A DNA stretch of 64,000 nt from Zancudomyces culisetae (taxonomy: Eukaryota; Kickxellomycota; Harpellomycetes; Harpellales; Legeriomycetaceae), in NCBI GenBank assembly GCA_001969505.1, contig LSSK01000076.1, positions 1 through 64,000 on the forward strand, in the 5' to 3' direction. The notes beneath the pieces are model-generated. The model was given only the letters and a program-made list of their open reading frames with translations, ran no database searches and had not been told where the DNA came from. Numbering within the stretch: the first letter of the stretch is position 1; the number at the start of each line of letters is the position of its first letter. Positions 1 to 10,669 of the stretch are shown here, in pieces. Both the position numbers and the translations under genes were made by a program.

Positions 1-2
1 TT

Positions 3-179
3 ATCTTTATTCTGAGATTTCAACCAATTGATAATGCACTGAATGGCCTAAAAGCCGCCAATTTTCACCCACAACAAGCGGTTTTATTACTGCGGTTTAA
101 TTTGAGCAATTTGAGAATTGGGTTACACAGTCGAAACGAAAAAGAAGTCAGTTTTGGTGATGGCAGTTTGACGGTTTAA
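3..179 (+). CDS. C-terminal end of an unidentified protein (5' partial)
   Basis: The window opens inside an open frame that runs 58 codons to a TAA at 177-179. The composition looks coding (it contains LLLRFNLSNLRIGL and ends in GDGSLTV). I do not recognise the family. It lies on the same strand as the TatD-type gene, only 41 bp upstream of that gene's ATG, which is tight for two eukaryotic genes. The frame could also be the last exon of a longer gene. No start codon or splice acceptor is visible because the 5' part is outside the window. Confidence 0.4.
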   Translation: MFILRFQPIDNALNGLKAANFHPQQAVLLLRFNLSNLRIGLHSRNEKEVSFGDGSLTV

Positions 180-220
180 ATGCGAGATAATTTGTTTGGT
201 TATTTAAAAAGGTTCACAAA

Positions 221-1069
221 ATGATAGATGTACACTGCCATGTTAAAGATTCCGGTATAGGGCTAGCACAGTTTCTAGAATCCAAACATATCTCGAAAAT
301 ATGTGTCATGGGAACGAACTATGCTGATTGGGAGACCATCGCCATCATGGCCAGAAACCACCCAGAGAGAATAATTCCGGCATTCGGTATTCACCCGTGG
401 TTTGTTGAAGAAATAAATGAGACAACTGAATCTTCAAGCAGTCCAAGCGAGAATCCTGAATGCCTGGATCGATATGATAATAATAGGAGAATCCCCAAGA
501 ATTGGAGTGTCAAGCTGGAGGAGTATTTGGATGAATTTCCTGGTTCAATAGTCGGCGAATGTGGTCTGGATAAAGTGGCAAAAAATTATGCAACTGGGAA
601 GACATTTCCTTGGGAACTTCAAGTTTCGGTTTTAAAAACCCAGCTACAAATTGCAGCAAAAAAGAGACGCCCAGTATCGTTGCATTGTGTAAAGGCACAG
701 ACGGATTTGTACCGACTCATAACATCTTTAGAGCCAAACATGCTGCCGGAAAAAATAATGCTCCACTCATACTCGGGTTCCAAGGAATCCTTGAATATGT
801 TTTTTAGGCTTTCTACAGAGATATCCAAAAGGTTTTATGTCAGTTTTTCGCAGTTTGTAAACTTTAGGTCTCCTAAATTTGTCGATGTATGCCGAGCGGT
901 ACCATTAGACAAAATCCTTATAGAGTCCGATTTTGATGACTTTTCGCGGATTGAAGAGGTTATGGTAAACGTTTGTAACTGGGTTTCCGAATGTAGAGGA
1001 TTGAGTCCGGAGGAAACTGCAAAAGTAACAGTTGAAAACTCTTTGGAATTTTATTCCAGTATCAAATAA
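221..1069 (+). CDS. TatD-family metal-dependent hydrolase (Scn1-like)
   Basis: Single-exon gene of 282 aa. The N-terminus MIDVHCHV carries the HxH metal ligands of the TatD/amidohydrolase fold. FGIHPWF near residue 66 supplies the conserved GIHPW motif. GECGLDK near residue 114 supplies the metal-binding Glu, SLHCVKA near 154 and LHSYSGS near 182 supply His ligands, and ILIESDFDDF near 231 gives the terminal Asp region. The family includes TatD DNases and the fission-yeast Cut9-interacting protein Scn1, which the fungal-style GIHPW and ESD motifs resemble most. Biochemical substrate is uncertain (3'-5' nuclease activity is known for the family). An ATG at 221 directly before the first motif makes the start secure. 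Confidence 0.85.
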   Translation: MIDVHCHVKDSGIGLAQFLESKHISKICVMGTNYADWETIAIMARNHPERIIPAFGIHPWFVEEINETTESSSSPSENPECLDRYDNNRRIPKNWSVKLEEYLDEFPGSIVGECGLDKVAKNYATGKTFPWELQVSVLKTQLQIAAKKRRPVSLHCVKAQTDLYRLITSLEPNMLPEKIMLHSYSGSKESLNMFFRLSTEISKRFYVSFSQFVNFRSPKFVDVCRAVPLDKILIESDFDDFSRIEEVMVNVCNWVSECRGLSPEETAKVTVENSLEFYSSIK

Positions 1070-1691
1070 GTTTGGTCAAAATTAAGCATAACCAGGTCAG
1101 CAAAGATAAAGGTGGTTGTTGGAGGAAGGAACGTGTTGTTTAAGGCCATTTACCTCCCCACTTACCTATCTTTGTGATGTCTTTCTGACTCTGTTTCAAC
1201 TATGTACTAGTAATAACATTTATAATAAATAGCCACTTTCTCATTAGTGGATATTATTAATAGTTAGCACGGAGGCTGTCATGTTTTTAAATTTAAGTTG
1301 ACTTTAAATACACTATTTACTGTTGAGATGAAATAGCCAAGAAAATCATTGAGCGTATCCAGAGAAATGTTCTAGCGATGGTGGTATTGTGACTAATTCG
1401 CTGAATTCATTTCATTCTCTGGTTTTAGAGAGATAATGGACATTTTTTTACTTTGACATGGTTAAAGCTGCATCCAGAAGGAATTTATATTTAGCTGGTA
1501 AAAAGTTTGGTGCAAAAGTCATTACAACAAGTAAATAGTACATATCCAAAAACAACAATGCTATAAAGTGTCGATACTGGTGGTGGTGGTGATGGTGGTG
1601 ATGGTGGTCCGATAACTATCGATAAATAAACCATTTTACCAGCGTATTATCGCGCCCATATCCGAAAAAACAATAAGCACACTCCAAGTAC
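1070..1691. other. Intergenic stretch between two genes' 3' ends
   Basis: About 620 bp between the 3' end of the TatD-type gene (plus) and the 3' end of the CX9C gene (minus). AT-rich, with AATAAA-like signals near 1230 and 1620 that could serve polyadenylation. It holds a GGT/GAT trinucleotide repeat (listed separately). No coding frame was supported. Confidence 0.5.
1579..1608. repeat. GGT/GAT trinucleotide microsatellite
   Basis: About ten tandem trinucleotides, mostly GGT with two GAT variants, in non-coding sequence downstream of the CX9C gene. Confidence 0.8.
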
Positions 1692-2054
1692 TTATCCATA
1701 CCCATATTTTTTTAGTTGCTCTCTTTTACATTTGAAAAATTCCTTTCGCAAATTAGAACAGAAACTCAATTGATCCTTCCAGGTCTCGGGATTCTTTATA
1801 CAGTGGTTATATTTGTATTCAATTTCTGCACATTCTTCACATGCGATTTGGTTCGCCTCTTTTTGGGATATACGAGTTCTATGCACAGGTTTTCCTATTT
1901 CGCTGATTTCCTTTACAAACGAAGGCTTCGCCTGTTTAATTTCCACATTTTTTCGCTTTAGATCCTCCTTGAGTTCTTGAATATATCCTTGTAAGTAACT
2001 ATTGGTGTCTATGCTTTCTGCCTCGAAAGATGCAGATCCGGTGCTTTGATTCAT
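1692..2054 (-). CDS. Twin CX9C (CHCH) mitochondrial protein
   Basis: The C-terminal half contains two exact CX9C motifs: C-AEIEYKYNH-C and C-SNLRKEFFK-C, 13 residues apart. This is the hallmark of CHCH proteins, which are imported into the mitochondrial intermembrane space by the Mia40 relay and fold as a disulfide-bonded helical hairpin. Starting at the Met at 2054 gives 120 aa, a typical size for respiratory-complex assembly factors or MICOS subunits. An extra Cys precedes the first motif (CEEC). The N-terminal part is polar and charged. The open frame continues upstream of this Met to 2189, so the start is inferred and a spliced upstream exon is possible. I cannot assign the exact subfamily (Cmc, Cox or Mic19 type). 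Confidence 0.75.
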   Translation of the reverse strand: MNQSTGSASFEAESIDTNSYLQGYIQELKEDLKRKNVEIKQAKPSFVKEISEIGKPVHRTRISQKEANQIACEECAEIEYKYNHCIKNPETWKDQLSFCSNLRKEFFKCKREQLKKYGYG

Positions 2055-2790
2055 GCTGACTCGTTGGCTTAAAACCCTATATTTACTTGGACCGAGTTTA
2101 TTTGAGCAAAGACGAAAATTCCTTGTTTGATCATTTTTGAAATACTTAGATAAAAAAATTTTAAACCAAAAACAGAGACCCTCAGACAATTATATCTCAG
2201 AAACCCATGTATTTTACGCAACGTCCTCTCAGGAATTTCATACAGTACATGATAAACGGGAATGGTGTTTTTTTTATTGTAACTAGACACACGGTGTAGC
2301 TGTAATGCTTTTCTGTAGAATACTCTATATTATCCTTTTCTATAGAGGGAGGGGGGGGAGGAAGAAGAGTTTTTCTCGGTTTTAGTTGGTGTTGGCTTCT
2401 TTATTGCATCACTAGAACTAGCACACCATACTGTATTACGATTTCTGTTACCAAATACTATTGTGTGTTGGTTTAAAAAAATGCAGCGCTCTAACAGAAC
2501 CATCAGAAAAGGTGTACCCATGTTGCTATAACGCCAGCATTTGGGTTTAAACCATCTGCTAATTTAGCTCTTTACTTTTTTCCAAATTTCCATTTTTTTT
2601 CAAAGCAATTTCTTATTTGGCCGGAAAATGTTTTCAGAGCCACACATTAACAGCAAATGAAAAAAAATAGCATTTCAGATTAATTCTGCCTTGATAAGTT
2701 TCAATCTCCATTTTATTTCATTTTTTTTAGTAAAAGTGCTGATACAAAAGCTAAACACAGTAAAAGTCAAATCTTAAGGGAAAAAGAACC
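2055..2790. other. Divergent intergenic region of CX9C and NDUFA6 genes
   Basis: About 740 bp between two divergently transcribed mitochondrial-protein genes. AT-rich, with a purine tract rich in G near 2345-2370. A shared promoter is plausible but no specific site is recognised. Short frames here look like chance. Confidence 0.45.
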
Positions 2791-3203
2791 ATGCCGTATC
2801 TGAATCCAATTCCTACAAAATTTTCTCCTACATTGGCAGAAACACGTAAACGCGTAATCTCGTTGTACCGTCACTGGCAAAAATCTGTAAGTACCAATTC
2901 TACTTTTAACTGTGCAAAACTAACTAATTTAAATGCTCTTAGGTTCCTACGATTGTTATTGAATACAGAGTGAACTATCCCCAGGCGGTTTTAAGAACGA
3001 GAATACGCTCAGAATTTGAAAAGAAGCGTCATTTAACCGATATAGGCGCCATCAACATTGCACTGTTCAGAGGCCGAGCCGAACTTGAAGAAACTCTAAA
3101 TAATTGGAAACAAACCAGTCATTTGGCTGATATCATCGAGAAAAAGGAGCCTGAGGATAAACAAATGAAGTTCTTGGACTCGTTTTTAGCGGGCCAAAAC
3201 TAA
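2791..3203 (+). CDS. NDUFA6: NADH:ubiquinone oxidoreductase subunit NDUFA6 (LYR protein)
   Basis: Two exons, 2791-2886 and 2943-3203, give 118 aa. The 56-bp intron starts GTAAGT, has a CTAAC-like branch site (ACTAACTAA) and ends TTAG. It is phase 0, and splicing joins the halves of a single LYR domain. The LYR-type motif is SLYRHW (residues about 24-29), followed by a charged block containing RSEFEKKRH and an alpha-helical tail with LFRGRAELEETLNNWKQ. This matches complex I accessory subunit NDUFA6 (B14), which sits on the matrix arm and binds acyl-ACP. It shows that this organism keeps respiratory complex I. Length is normal for the family. Other LYRM proteins are less likely because of the GRAELEETLNNWKQ block. 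Confidence 0.88.
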
Positions 3204-5037
3204 ATCATCCGGCCAAAATGCGTTTTTTTGCATCTTTTTGATTAGAATCGAATCTCGATTTCAAAATTCACTGGTTTTTTTTACCTGCAGTCTTCCGAGA
3301 TTTTTGTATCTTCAAGCTTGTCTACAATATAACAAAATGTTTTCTAATGGTGATGATTATGTTATATATAAATACTTTTATATGCTCCCAATTTCTGGTC
3401 TTTTTGTATTTAGTTAGTACATACTTGCAGGGTTATCTATCATGTAACCAAAATCCTTCTCCCCGCGCCGTTCTCCAAAAAATATCAGCATGTCCACTTT
3501 TCTCTTTTAGATGAATGTGCGTATTGGTTCGTGTTTCTCCTGCTCAAGTGCTAAAAACCCACCCATCAGTAATTTTCTGCCACTGGGCTGATAATGGTAG
3601 TTTTTCTATTTGGTTACGTAGCAATCTACCTTTTTGCTGAGAGTATCTTTTATTTTTCAACAATAACTGGCTCAGCTCGAGTGAGAAAAGATTAAACACG
3701 TATCCAAAAATAGCATGGAATAAAAACCATTACTCACCAAACTACCAATACTGACTGAATTGTGCGTTTTTCGCTCCTGGAATTACTACTAACTTCCAGA
3801 AAAACCAATTTATAAACGCATCTATGGTAAATAGTAGCTGAAATCCAGTTTTAATATAATTGATTCAAAGTATCACTAGCGCAGATATTTGCAAATAACA
3901 ATCATGTTTATGGCCCTTGCAACAAATTAAACCAAACCCTGTTCCTATTGTTTCAACTGGCTTATTCACTTCTAATTCAATAACCTGAAATACCCAGAGA
4001 TCAAAGTAGGTGAACAAAAACATACGTATCCGCAGCCAAAGAGTGGAGAAGGGCCTACATCAAAAAGTGAGGTACTAAAAAACCTATCCCTAGAATTTAC
4101 TACATGAACAGCCAAAAGATAGGTGATGATGTATAAAGTGGTAAGATCAGCCATACTTGGTCTACACCACCAACCGTTTGAGTATACGCATGTAGGCTTA
4201 TTGATTTTCGTGTAAAAATGGCATGGGCATTTTCCCAAGGCAACTACGAGCTAAGCTTGACGCTACAAAGATGGATTGGATACGAAAAAGCGCACTGGTG
4301 TGTGTGTATTTGTTTGCGTCACGTATTCATTCCGAAAAGTAAATTCAGCAACATCCTAGCTACTTGTAATAATAACATGAAATATAATGAAAGCAGCATC
4401 TTCAATACCTCACTTTTATATTGGGGGTAATTAATACTAGTTTTCAGAATACAAATCTCTCACCCTTTCCGTAAAATAATAAATAGTTTCAGAAACATGC
4501 TACAAGGCGAGGATAAAATATTTTTTAACATAACAGGTATGGCATGTTTGCGAATAACTAGATTTATTCAACATCCTGCATATGTAGTTCATGCTCTACA
4601 AAGTTTACTGATTGTTCATTTTGTTGTTTTACTGAGAAGGTATGGAAGGATGCGATGGCCAGTTTGATAAGAACAAAAACATCAATATTATCGATTTTAA
4701 TACAAGACTGAAAAATAAAACAGGGAGTTCAATTCGTGATTCGCAATTTTTTCGTTTTTTCATTTTTTTCATTTTCGGTAGCATTGCACAGATACAAACA
4801 GTTGGGGTCTAACATCCATCTAACCTGATACATGTTTAGTAGACTTTTTTATTTTAAAAAGATATATACACACAGATATAAACACACAAAAGTGTACGTA
4901 TTTACATTAGAATATATGTTTATGTTTATGTTTAATTTTAAATAAATCTCCTGTCACTTTTACCCGCAATAAGCGTCAAGGCGAGTGATAGCAAAAGGTT
5001 CCCACCAAACTATTATAAAGGTCTAATTACAAAAAAT
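3204..5037. other. 1.8-kb gene-poor region with a decayed cyclin fragment
   Basis: AT-rich sequence upstream of the sugar transporter. Apart from the cyclin-like remnant at 4203-4342 no coding sequence is supported. Close to the transporter a TATAAAG element lies at about 5013-5019, roughly 20-25 bp upstream of the ATG, so it is close for a TATA box unless the 5' UTR is very short. Confidence 0.45.
4203..4342 (+). pseudogene. Decayed cyclin (K/T-type) fragment
   Basis: The frame through 4218 reads VKMAWAF then LSLTLQ. This matches the start of the second cyclin fold in P-TEFb-type cyclins, including the intact cyclin at 23.4-24.7 kb, which has GKMAWAFINDNY at the same place. After LQ the match continues only in a shifted frame (4289 onward: SALVCVYLFASRI), where the family has a helix of the type IAxAxxYLAxRL. 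A TAA ends that frame at 4340. No first cyclin fold was found upstream. The frameshift and the lack of neighbouring exons suggest a pseudogene relic. Chance similarity cannot be excluded over so short a stretch. Confidence 0.4.
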
Positions 5038-6522
5038 ATGAACGAAAATATACCATCGTATATTGTTGCTGCAACAGCATCACTGGGAGGATACGTATTT
5101 GGATATGAAGTCGGCGTGATATCCTCTATTTTGGAAATGCATAACTTTAATGAATATTTTAACAATCCTACAGCCATAATCAAAGGAACGGTTGCAGCTA
5201 TAACAACGTTAGGTAGTCTCGTAGGATCAATGTTATCGGGTCATCTCTCCGACAAAATTTCAAGAAAACGTACAATAATACTTGGTGGAATCATCATGAT
5301 TGTGGGATCAGCTGTGCAGAGTTCAGCAGTAAATGTCATCCTGCTTATCTGCGGTAGGCTAATCAGTGGGCTTGGAGTTGGGTTGTTATCCGCAACTGTA
5401 CCAGCCTATCAATCTGAACTTTCTCATCCAAAAATAAGAGGTAGACTCATCTCGCTTCAGCAGTTAGCCATTACCATAGGTGTCATGGTAGCTTTCTGGG
5501 TTGACTTTGCATTTAGCAGGTATAAAAACTCACAATTTCAGTGGAGAGGACCATTGATGATGCAGCTTGCATTTTGTTTAGTTTTTATACTTCAGATGTT
5601 CCGGATGCCATACTCTCCAAGGTGGTTACTTTCTAAAGGTAAATATGAAAAAGCAGTACGATCTTTGATGTTTCTTAGATCAACCAAGGATAGAAACTCC
5701 GAAAAGATCTTGTATGAGGTAAGCGAAATTAAGCGAGAGATCCTACGAGAAAGAGAACTCGGAATCTCAAGCTACTCCAAGCTGTTTGTGTTTCCAAACA
5801 GAAGAAAAATGGTGCTGGGAGTACTCATTCAGGCATTTCAGCAACTTTCCGGAGTAAATGCCATGATTTACTATGCACCACGTATATTTAAAACTACCAA
5901 TATTATGAGTGACAATGACGTATTTATTGCTCAAGGGTTATTTGGTGTCGTGAGTTTTTTGTTTACCATCCCAGCAGTGGTGTATGTTGACAAATGGGGA
6001 CGGAAGAAATTACTAATTATTGGAGCAGTAGGATCTGGCACATGTCATTTAATTGTCGCGCTTGCATCGGCATTTGGCTCAAAAAAAGTTTTTGATTCCG
6101 TGGGAAACCAACAAACTATCTACATATCCACGGTTGCAAGTTGGGTATCAGTGATTTTTATCTACATTTTTATCATATTTTTTGCGTTTTCTTGGGGGCC
6201 TGTAGGATGGATTTATCCTGCCGAGATTTTTTCTACTACAGTAAAAGCTAAAGGAACATCGATTACCACCGCGTGTAACTGGGGAATGAACTTCTTGGTA
6301 GCGCTGCTTTCACCACTGTTACTCGATAAGCTGGGGTGGATGACATATCTTTTTTTTATGGTACCAATGTACGCTTCGGCATTTATCATTTACAGCTTTT
6401 TTCCAGAAACAAAAGGAAAAACGTACGAGGAGATCGATGGAATGTTTTACAAATCAATGTGGGTAAACAAGCAAGGAAAGCCTGGACTTCCTTTAAGAAA
6501 TGTACATATGTCGGCTGCTTGA
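5038..6522 (+). CDS. MFS sugar (hexose-type) transporter
   Basis: Single exon, 494 aa, with the full set of sugar-porter signatures. These are GYVFGYEVGVISS in TM1, the loop 2-3 motif DKISRKR (an RxGRR-type variant), PAYQSELSHPKIRG after TM4, and PYSPRWL after TM6. QAFQQLSGVNAMIYYAP lies in TM7, DKWGRKK in loop 8-9, GPVGWIYPAEIF in TM10, and PETKG ends TM12. The plasma-membrane function would be monosaccharide uptake by facilitated diffusion or proton symport. Pfam-type sugar transporters of fungi have the same length. The QQ-SG-N motif in TM7 favours hexose substrates, but substrate cannot be fixed from sequence. The gene ends in TGA, confirming TGA as a stop codon here. Confidence 0.93.
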   Translation: MNENIPSYIVAATASLGGYVFGYEVGVISSILEMHNFNEYFNNPTAIIKGTVAAITTLGSLVGSMLSGHLSDKISRKRTIILGGIIMIVGSAVQSSAVNVILLICGRLISGLGVGLLSATVPAYQSELSHPKIRGRLISLQQLAITIGVMVAFWVDFAFSRYKNSQFQWRGPLMMQLAFCLVFILQMFRMPYSPRWLLSKGKYEKAVRSLMFLRSTKDRNSEKILYEVSEIKREILRERELGISSYSKLFVFPNRRKMVLGVLIQAFQQLSGVNAMIYYAPRIFKTTNIMSDNDVFIAQGLFGVVSFLFTIPAVVYVDKWGRKKLLIIGAVGSGTCHLIVALASAFGSKKVFDSVGNQQTIYISTVASWVSVIFIYIFIIFFAFSWGPVGWIYPAEIFSTTVKAKGTSITTACNWGMNFLVALLSPLLLDKLGWMTYLFFMVPMYASAFIIYSFFPETKGKTYEEIDGMFYKSMWVNKQGKPGLPLRNVHMSAA

Positions 6523-6765
6523 ATGCTTTATGTCATCACTAGTCAAATCCATGTACCAAAGAAAGAAAAAAAAGTTCTATTCCGGAGTTTGCTTCTTGAA
6601 CCCCTTCCCTCCCCTCTTCATGAATAGTTTGCTAGGACTATGTTTTGAATCATTACTTATTTTATTTCAATACATATAACTGAAAAATAAAGAAAAGATT
6701 AATTAATCGAACAAGGCCAAATAGTAATCTTGAAAGTAAAACTATAAATATACTGACAATGAAAC

Positions 6766-8021
6766 CTAAAGTGTCTCTAAAATTTCACCATGTCCATATG
6801 CAACACATCCTTGTGTGTATATTCCCAATACCAATCCAGCACAAATTCTCGAGACGGTAGTAGGAAATCTTGTAAAGAACGCCAGAATATAAAACAGCTG
6901 CCAATGATGAATGTGGACCATATATTTCACTTTCCCTGCAGGGTTCGCTGCAGAAAAGCTTAAATAATCAGGCTTTGCTTCTCTAAAAATCCGTTCGCGA
7001 AGAGTTTCAAAAGATGCGGAATCGCTGTGTTCGCTGGTTTTTGATTCTCCAGGCGCTTCCATCGGTGCGGCACTATTTCTAAGTTCGTTGCCTTCTGATG
7101 TATAGTTTCCACCAGGAAATTGCATTGAAGCTATTATTTGTTGTGCATACAGAAAGTTTCAGAATATTGAACAAGCAAACATGTACAACTATGATCCAGA
7201 GCTGCTTATGATATAGATTTAATTTTGAGTAAAAAAAAAGTAACAGATCGAAACTTACCATTATTGTTTTGCTGGGTGGTATTAGTAAAACTCCTGAAAT
7301 AATTCAATTCATGGCCTTCCGTTTGTACCGGCGATTCAAGCGACGCTTCATTAGAGTGGCGGGTTGGTAAGACGTTTTTTACCTCTTTTGATCGCCAATG
7401 CCCTTGCTTGAAGTACAGATATAGCATTCTAGGAACTCTTGAGTATGGGGAACCATCCGGGTATTTCTCCATGTTGCTGTTGTTATACTTACAAACTATA
7501 AATGGTTCTACAATACTTGATACTGCAAAAATGAAAAACAGCAAATAAACCCAGAATAATCCACCTTTTATACTCTCATATATAAAATATCCAATGCATG
7601 CCAGAACAACAATCAGTGCACTAATATGCACTATCCATGCTGGTCTTGACCATTGCCTCCAACCCGGGAGATTCACTTTTAGAAAGGGAAGTTCCACCAA
7701 TGCTGTATATCCAAAGAGCCCAAAGTAGTATGCCAAAACTGTAACATAGTTGAGAGTATGTGCGTAGTTACCCAAGGTAAAAACTACGTATAGGTACAGA
7801 AAGCTTTTTTTTGAAAAGTTGAATAAGCCAACAAGTGAGAAGTAGTGTCTTTCCAGGTTTAGCATGGACGAAATAAACCTGTAGAATAAAGGGCCAGAAA
7901 TTCCAACCAACAGTAAGAATTCTATAAATTTGACCAGATCAAATGAGACAAGAACCCATTCGTAGTTTATTGAGCTCTGGTTGTATGGGCAGCTCTCTAG
8001 TACCCCGCTGTACTTGCTCAT
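6766..8021 (-). CDS. Uncharacterised multipass membrane protein with a C-terminal HIHHWQ motif
   Basis: Two exons on the minus strand, 8021-7259 and 7130-6766, joined across a 128-bp GTAAGT...AATAG intron in phase 1. This gives 375 aa. The first half has about five membrane spans (near residues 29-50, 73-112, 128-150 and 153-177). A polar loop of about 140 residues follows. The C-terminus then has a striking block HIHHWQLFYILAFFTRFP and GLVLGIYTQGCVAYG, with one or two further spans. The His-rich membrane-edge motif looks conserved in style and could bind a metal or head group, but I do not recognise the family. No signal peptide is evident. It is convergent with the sugar transporter, 243 bp apart. 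Confidence 0.75.
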
Positions 8022-9823
8022 CGTATTCGAATTAAATGAGTTTTTCTTTTATTGGTATTTATACTTTGTGTGCTCAATCGTATGACCTATGTAATGAGAT
8101 TATTAATGAGTATGCTGGAGTTGAAGGGTTGAGGGTTAAATTTCGTCTCGATTTCCTTCTTTTTGGATACTGTTTACTTTTTCGGGTTTTCGAGTATAAA
8201 GTTTTTTTTTTGGTAAAACAATATTTTTCTATTATATTGTCCAAGTGGCGAATTCGAATTAGTTATCCTTTATATTAAATTTCGAAAAAGAGGATAAAAA
8301 AAACCCTAAACAAATTCAGGTTCAAGGAATCATGGAGTTCGGCGATAGATATTTGTAAAAAAAAGAAAAGTATTTGATTCTTTATTTAATATGTAGTACA
8401 TAAATGTTTTTGTGATATAATAGTTTTCTCACATAGTGAAAAAAAAGAAGTGATCGGGAGATTTTGTTAGTTGAACCTATTTTTAGAAAAGACAAAAAGG
8501 TTTGGGGGTGAGGCGAGCAAAAGGGTGTAAATAGGTTAATTATTTCATTGTTGGTATTGGTGATTTGTTAAAAAACACCCAAAAAAAATCTTTGTAATTT
8601 GTAAATGCACTAAATGTTAAAAAGTTCGGGTTATATTGCTAAATGTGAGAAGCAAAAAGTTAAATTAAATTAAAGTTTTAAGCTTCTCTCACCTCCCCCT
8701 ACCTCCTATCTCTTATCTCCTGAAATTCAATTCCATCCCCCATCTACCGAATTTCCTCTTTTCACTCCTCCAAACCATCTCAATCAACATAAACCAAATA
8801 CAGTTTCCCAGTTACCAAATCACTCTAGTTTTCCAGATCTTTCTCATTTATTTATTGGACCGGTTCTTGGTTACTTCTAATTAAACGATCGCTAAATTGG
8901 CAAACGCCTTTATGTACATATTACGTACACAATTTAAGTAAAAAAGCTGATATACGAATCATATCATGGGATGAGTATTTAATCCTAAATACAAATATAA
9001 TTATTTTTTCTCATTTTGGGATTAGAGAAAAAAACATTAACTGTGTATGGGATTAAAGCCATCAGCCCATCTACCCCTCCTGCCCTTCTCCATGATTAGA
9101 ATTCACCAATATAGCTTGGCCGGGCTTTATTTTATTTCAATTAATGTTAACAATAATTGTTATTTGGTGTAAACCACTATTGCTCGGAAAAGAGTATGAA
9201 GATCAGGGGATTGTATAAAAAGACCCTATAAATGTTGTACAAGGTAAAGTAAATGTATAAATACTGCTACGTAAATATTATGACGTGGAAGGAGGAGGAA
9301 GTGTATTTAAAGTTAAATGAAGTAAAACAATTATCAAAAGCAAAAAGAAATCTGTGTTTAGTTTTTTCATGATTTCCAGTAGTACAAGGGGGTTATTCTA
9401 CAATGATCATAACACCCGTATGCCAACCAAAATATGCACGAAGTGAAAAATAATACAGATATACTTTATTAGGAAAAATAGACTCTAAAACAATCGACAA
9501 CTCATAGAGTGATAGTTAAAAACAAGTAAAGCTGACATATGCAAAAATAAAAATCCACCAATCTAGTATCCAAAAGGACCATGAATGTAATCAAGAGAGG
9601 AAGGAAAGGGAAGGGGAAAAGAGAGATGAGACTTCGTCTATAAATAATAATGTGCTTTTGTAATTGACTTTTAGGTTATATAGAGGCACAATTGGTCAGT
9701 CATCTCATATTTATGATAAAAAGATACATTCTTTTCAGCATATAAATCAAGGAGATGCGGGATAATAGGGTGAGGATGGGGGGGAAGTAAAGGGGTAGAA
9801 ACATATCTTTCTTTTTGAACAAG
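8022..9823. other. 1.8-kb gene-poor region
   Basis: Very AT-rich. It holds a pyrimidine-rich tract (about 8683-8775, CT repeats with C runs), typical of a promoter or UTR, and several poly-A/T runs. A short open frame at 8036-8278 has a biased Phe/Tyr/Leu composition expected from AT-rich non-coding DNA. I see no supported gene. Confidence 0.45.
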
Positions 9824-10669
9824 TTAGAGATTGTTGTATTTATCCATCAAACCATCCAAAGTACATTCGGAACCAAGAGAACTTTTATAGTTATCATTTT
9901 TGTATCTAGAAGCCAGCAAAGTTCCAAGAAGTTGCAATTTGTGTTCGGGAACAAACAGATTGAAATTTACCGAAATTAAAATTTTAATCTCAAGGTTGTT
10001 CAGTTCGCTTAGGGGCAGCCCACCTACTTTGGCATATCTGGAATTCGTATAGAAAACATCGCTACATAACTTGGAAAGCGTAGTGATTAGTGATATGATG
10101 ATCCGATGAATTGTGTAGATATTTACATTTAACATTCCAAAGTATCTATTGACATTTTCTTTGCGATCCAAGTTGACTGAATGCAAGTTACTGTGCGATT
10201 GTACATTTTTCAATCTATGAGACGTAGTTTCACCATGTTGGTTGGATACAGATAGGTTTGAAGGGCCTGAAAGGTTTAATGGGCTTGATTTCTCGAGACT
10301 GGAACTTATTTGCTGATCCTCTTTTCGTTCCTTTTCCAATTTCGCTCTTGAGACCATCGTAAGCCCTATGGTATGGGCCGCCAATCCCAACGCAACCTCA
10401 TTTCCGAATGGACAATATTTTAATATTCTTGTAAGGTAATCTAATAATCCAATTTCCGGAATGGATTTGGAAGCAAATGCCGAAAAGTATCCCGTAGCAT
10501 TATCTTTTCTCCTTAATGCTTTATTTTTTGTGTCTTCATTTGCAGTATTTACTATTTCGTTATCGTTGTCGTTGTCGTTGTTGTTGTCGTTTATTAAATC
10601 ATCAAGAAATTTGGATACTAGAATGATTGTATATTGTACAGGGGTGGTATTCATCCCAAATTCATTCAT
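9824..10669 (-). CDS. Pho80/Pcl-type cyclin
   Basis: Single exon, 281 aa. The order of motifs is that of Pho80-family cyclins. SIPEIGLLDYLTRILKYCPF opens the cyclin box near residue 70. YTIHRIIISLITTLSKLCSDVFYTN follows near residue 185. Then YAKVGGLPLSELNNLEIKIL and a final FNLFV close the box. Such cyclins activate Pho85-like CDKs (phosphate sensing, glycogen and cell-cycle control). Between the first helix and the HR motif there is an insertion of about 70 polar residues, and the N-terminus has an Asn/Asp repeat (DNDNDNE). The specific target pathway is not determined. Confidence 0.85.
   Translation of the reverse strand: MNEFGMNTTPVQYTIILVSKFLDDLINDNNNDNDNDNEIVNTANEDTKNKALRRKDNATGYFSAFASKSIPEIGLLDYLTRILKYCPFGNEVALGLAAHTIGLTMVSRAKLEKERKEDQQISSSLEKSSPLNLSGPSNLSVSNQHGETTSHRLKNVQSHSNLHSVNLDRKENVNRYFGMLNVNIYTIHRIIISLITTLSKLCSDVFYTNSRYAKVGGLPLSELNNLEIKILISVNFNLFVPEHKLQLLGTLLASRYKNDNYKSSLGSECTLDGLMDKYNNL

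Noticed and set aside
4218-4430. A real 70-residue plus-strand gene starting MAWAFSQGNYE
   Set aside because: The cyclin similarity stops and shifts frame after about 20 residues, and the remaining frame is Cys/Leu/His-rich noise. Better read as a relic.
8036-8278. 80-residue plus-strand frame starting MSFSFIGIY
   Set aside because: Dominated by Phe, Leu and Tyr as expected from T-rich non-coding DNA, and lies in the promoter of the membrane-protein gene.
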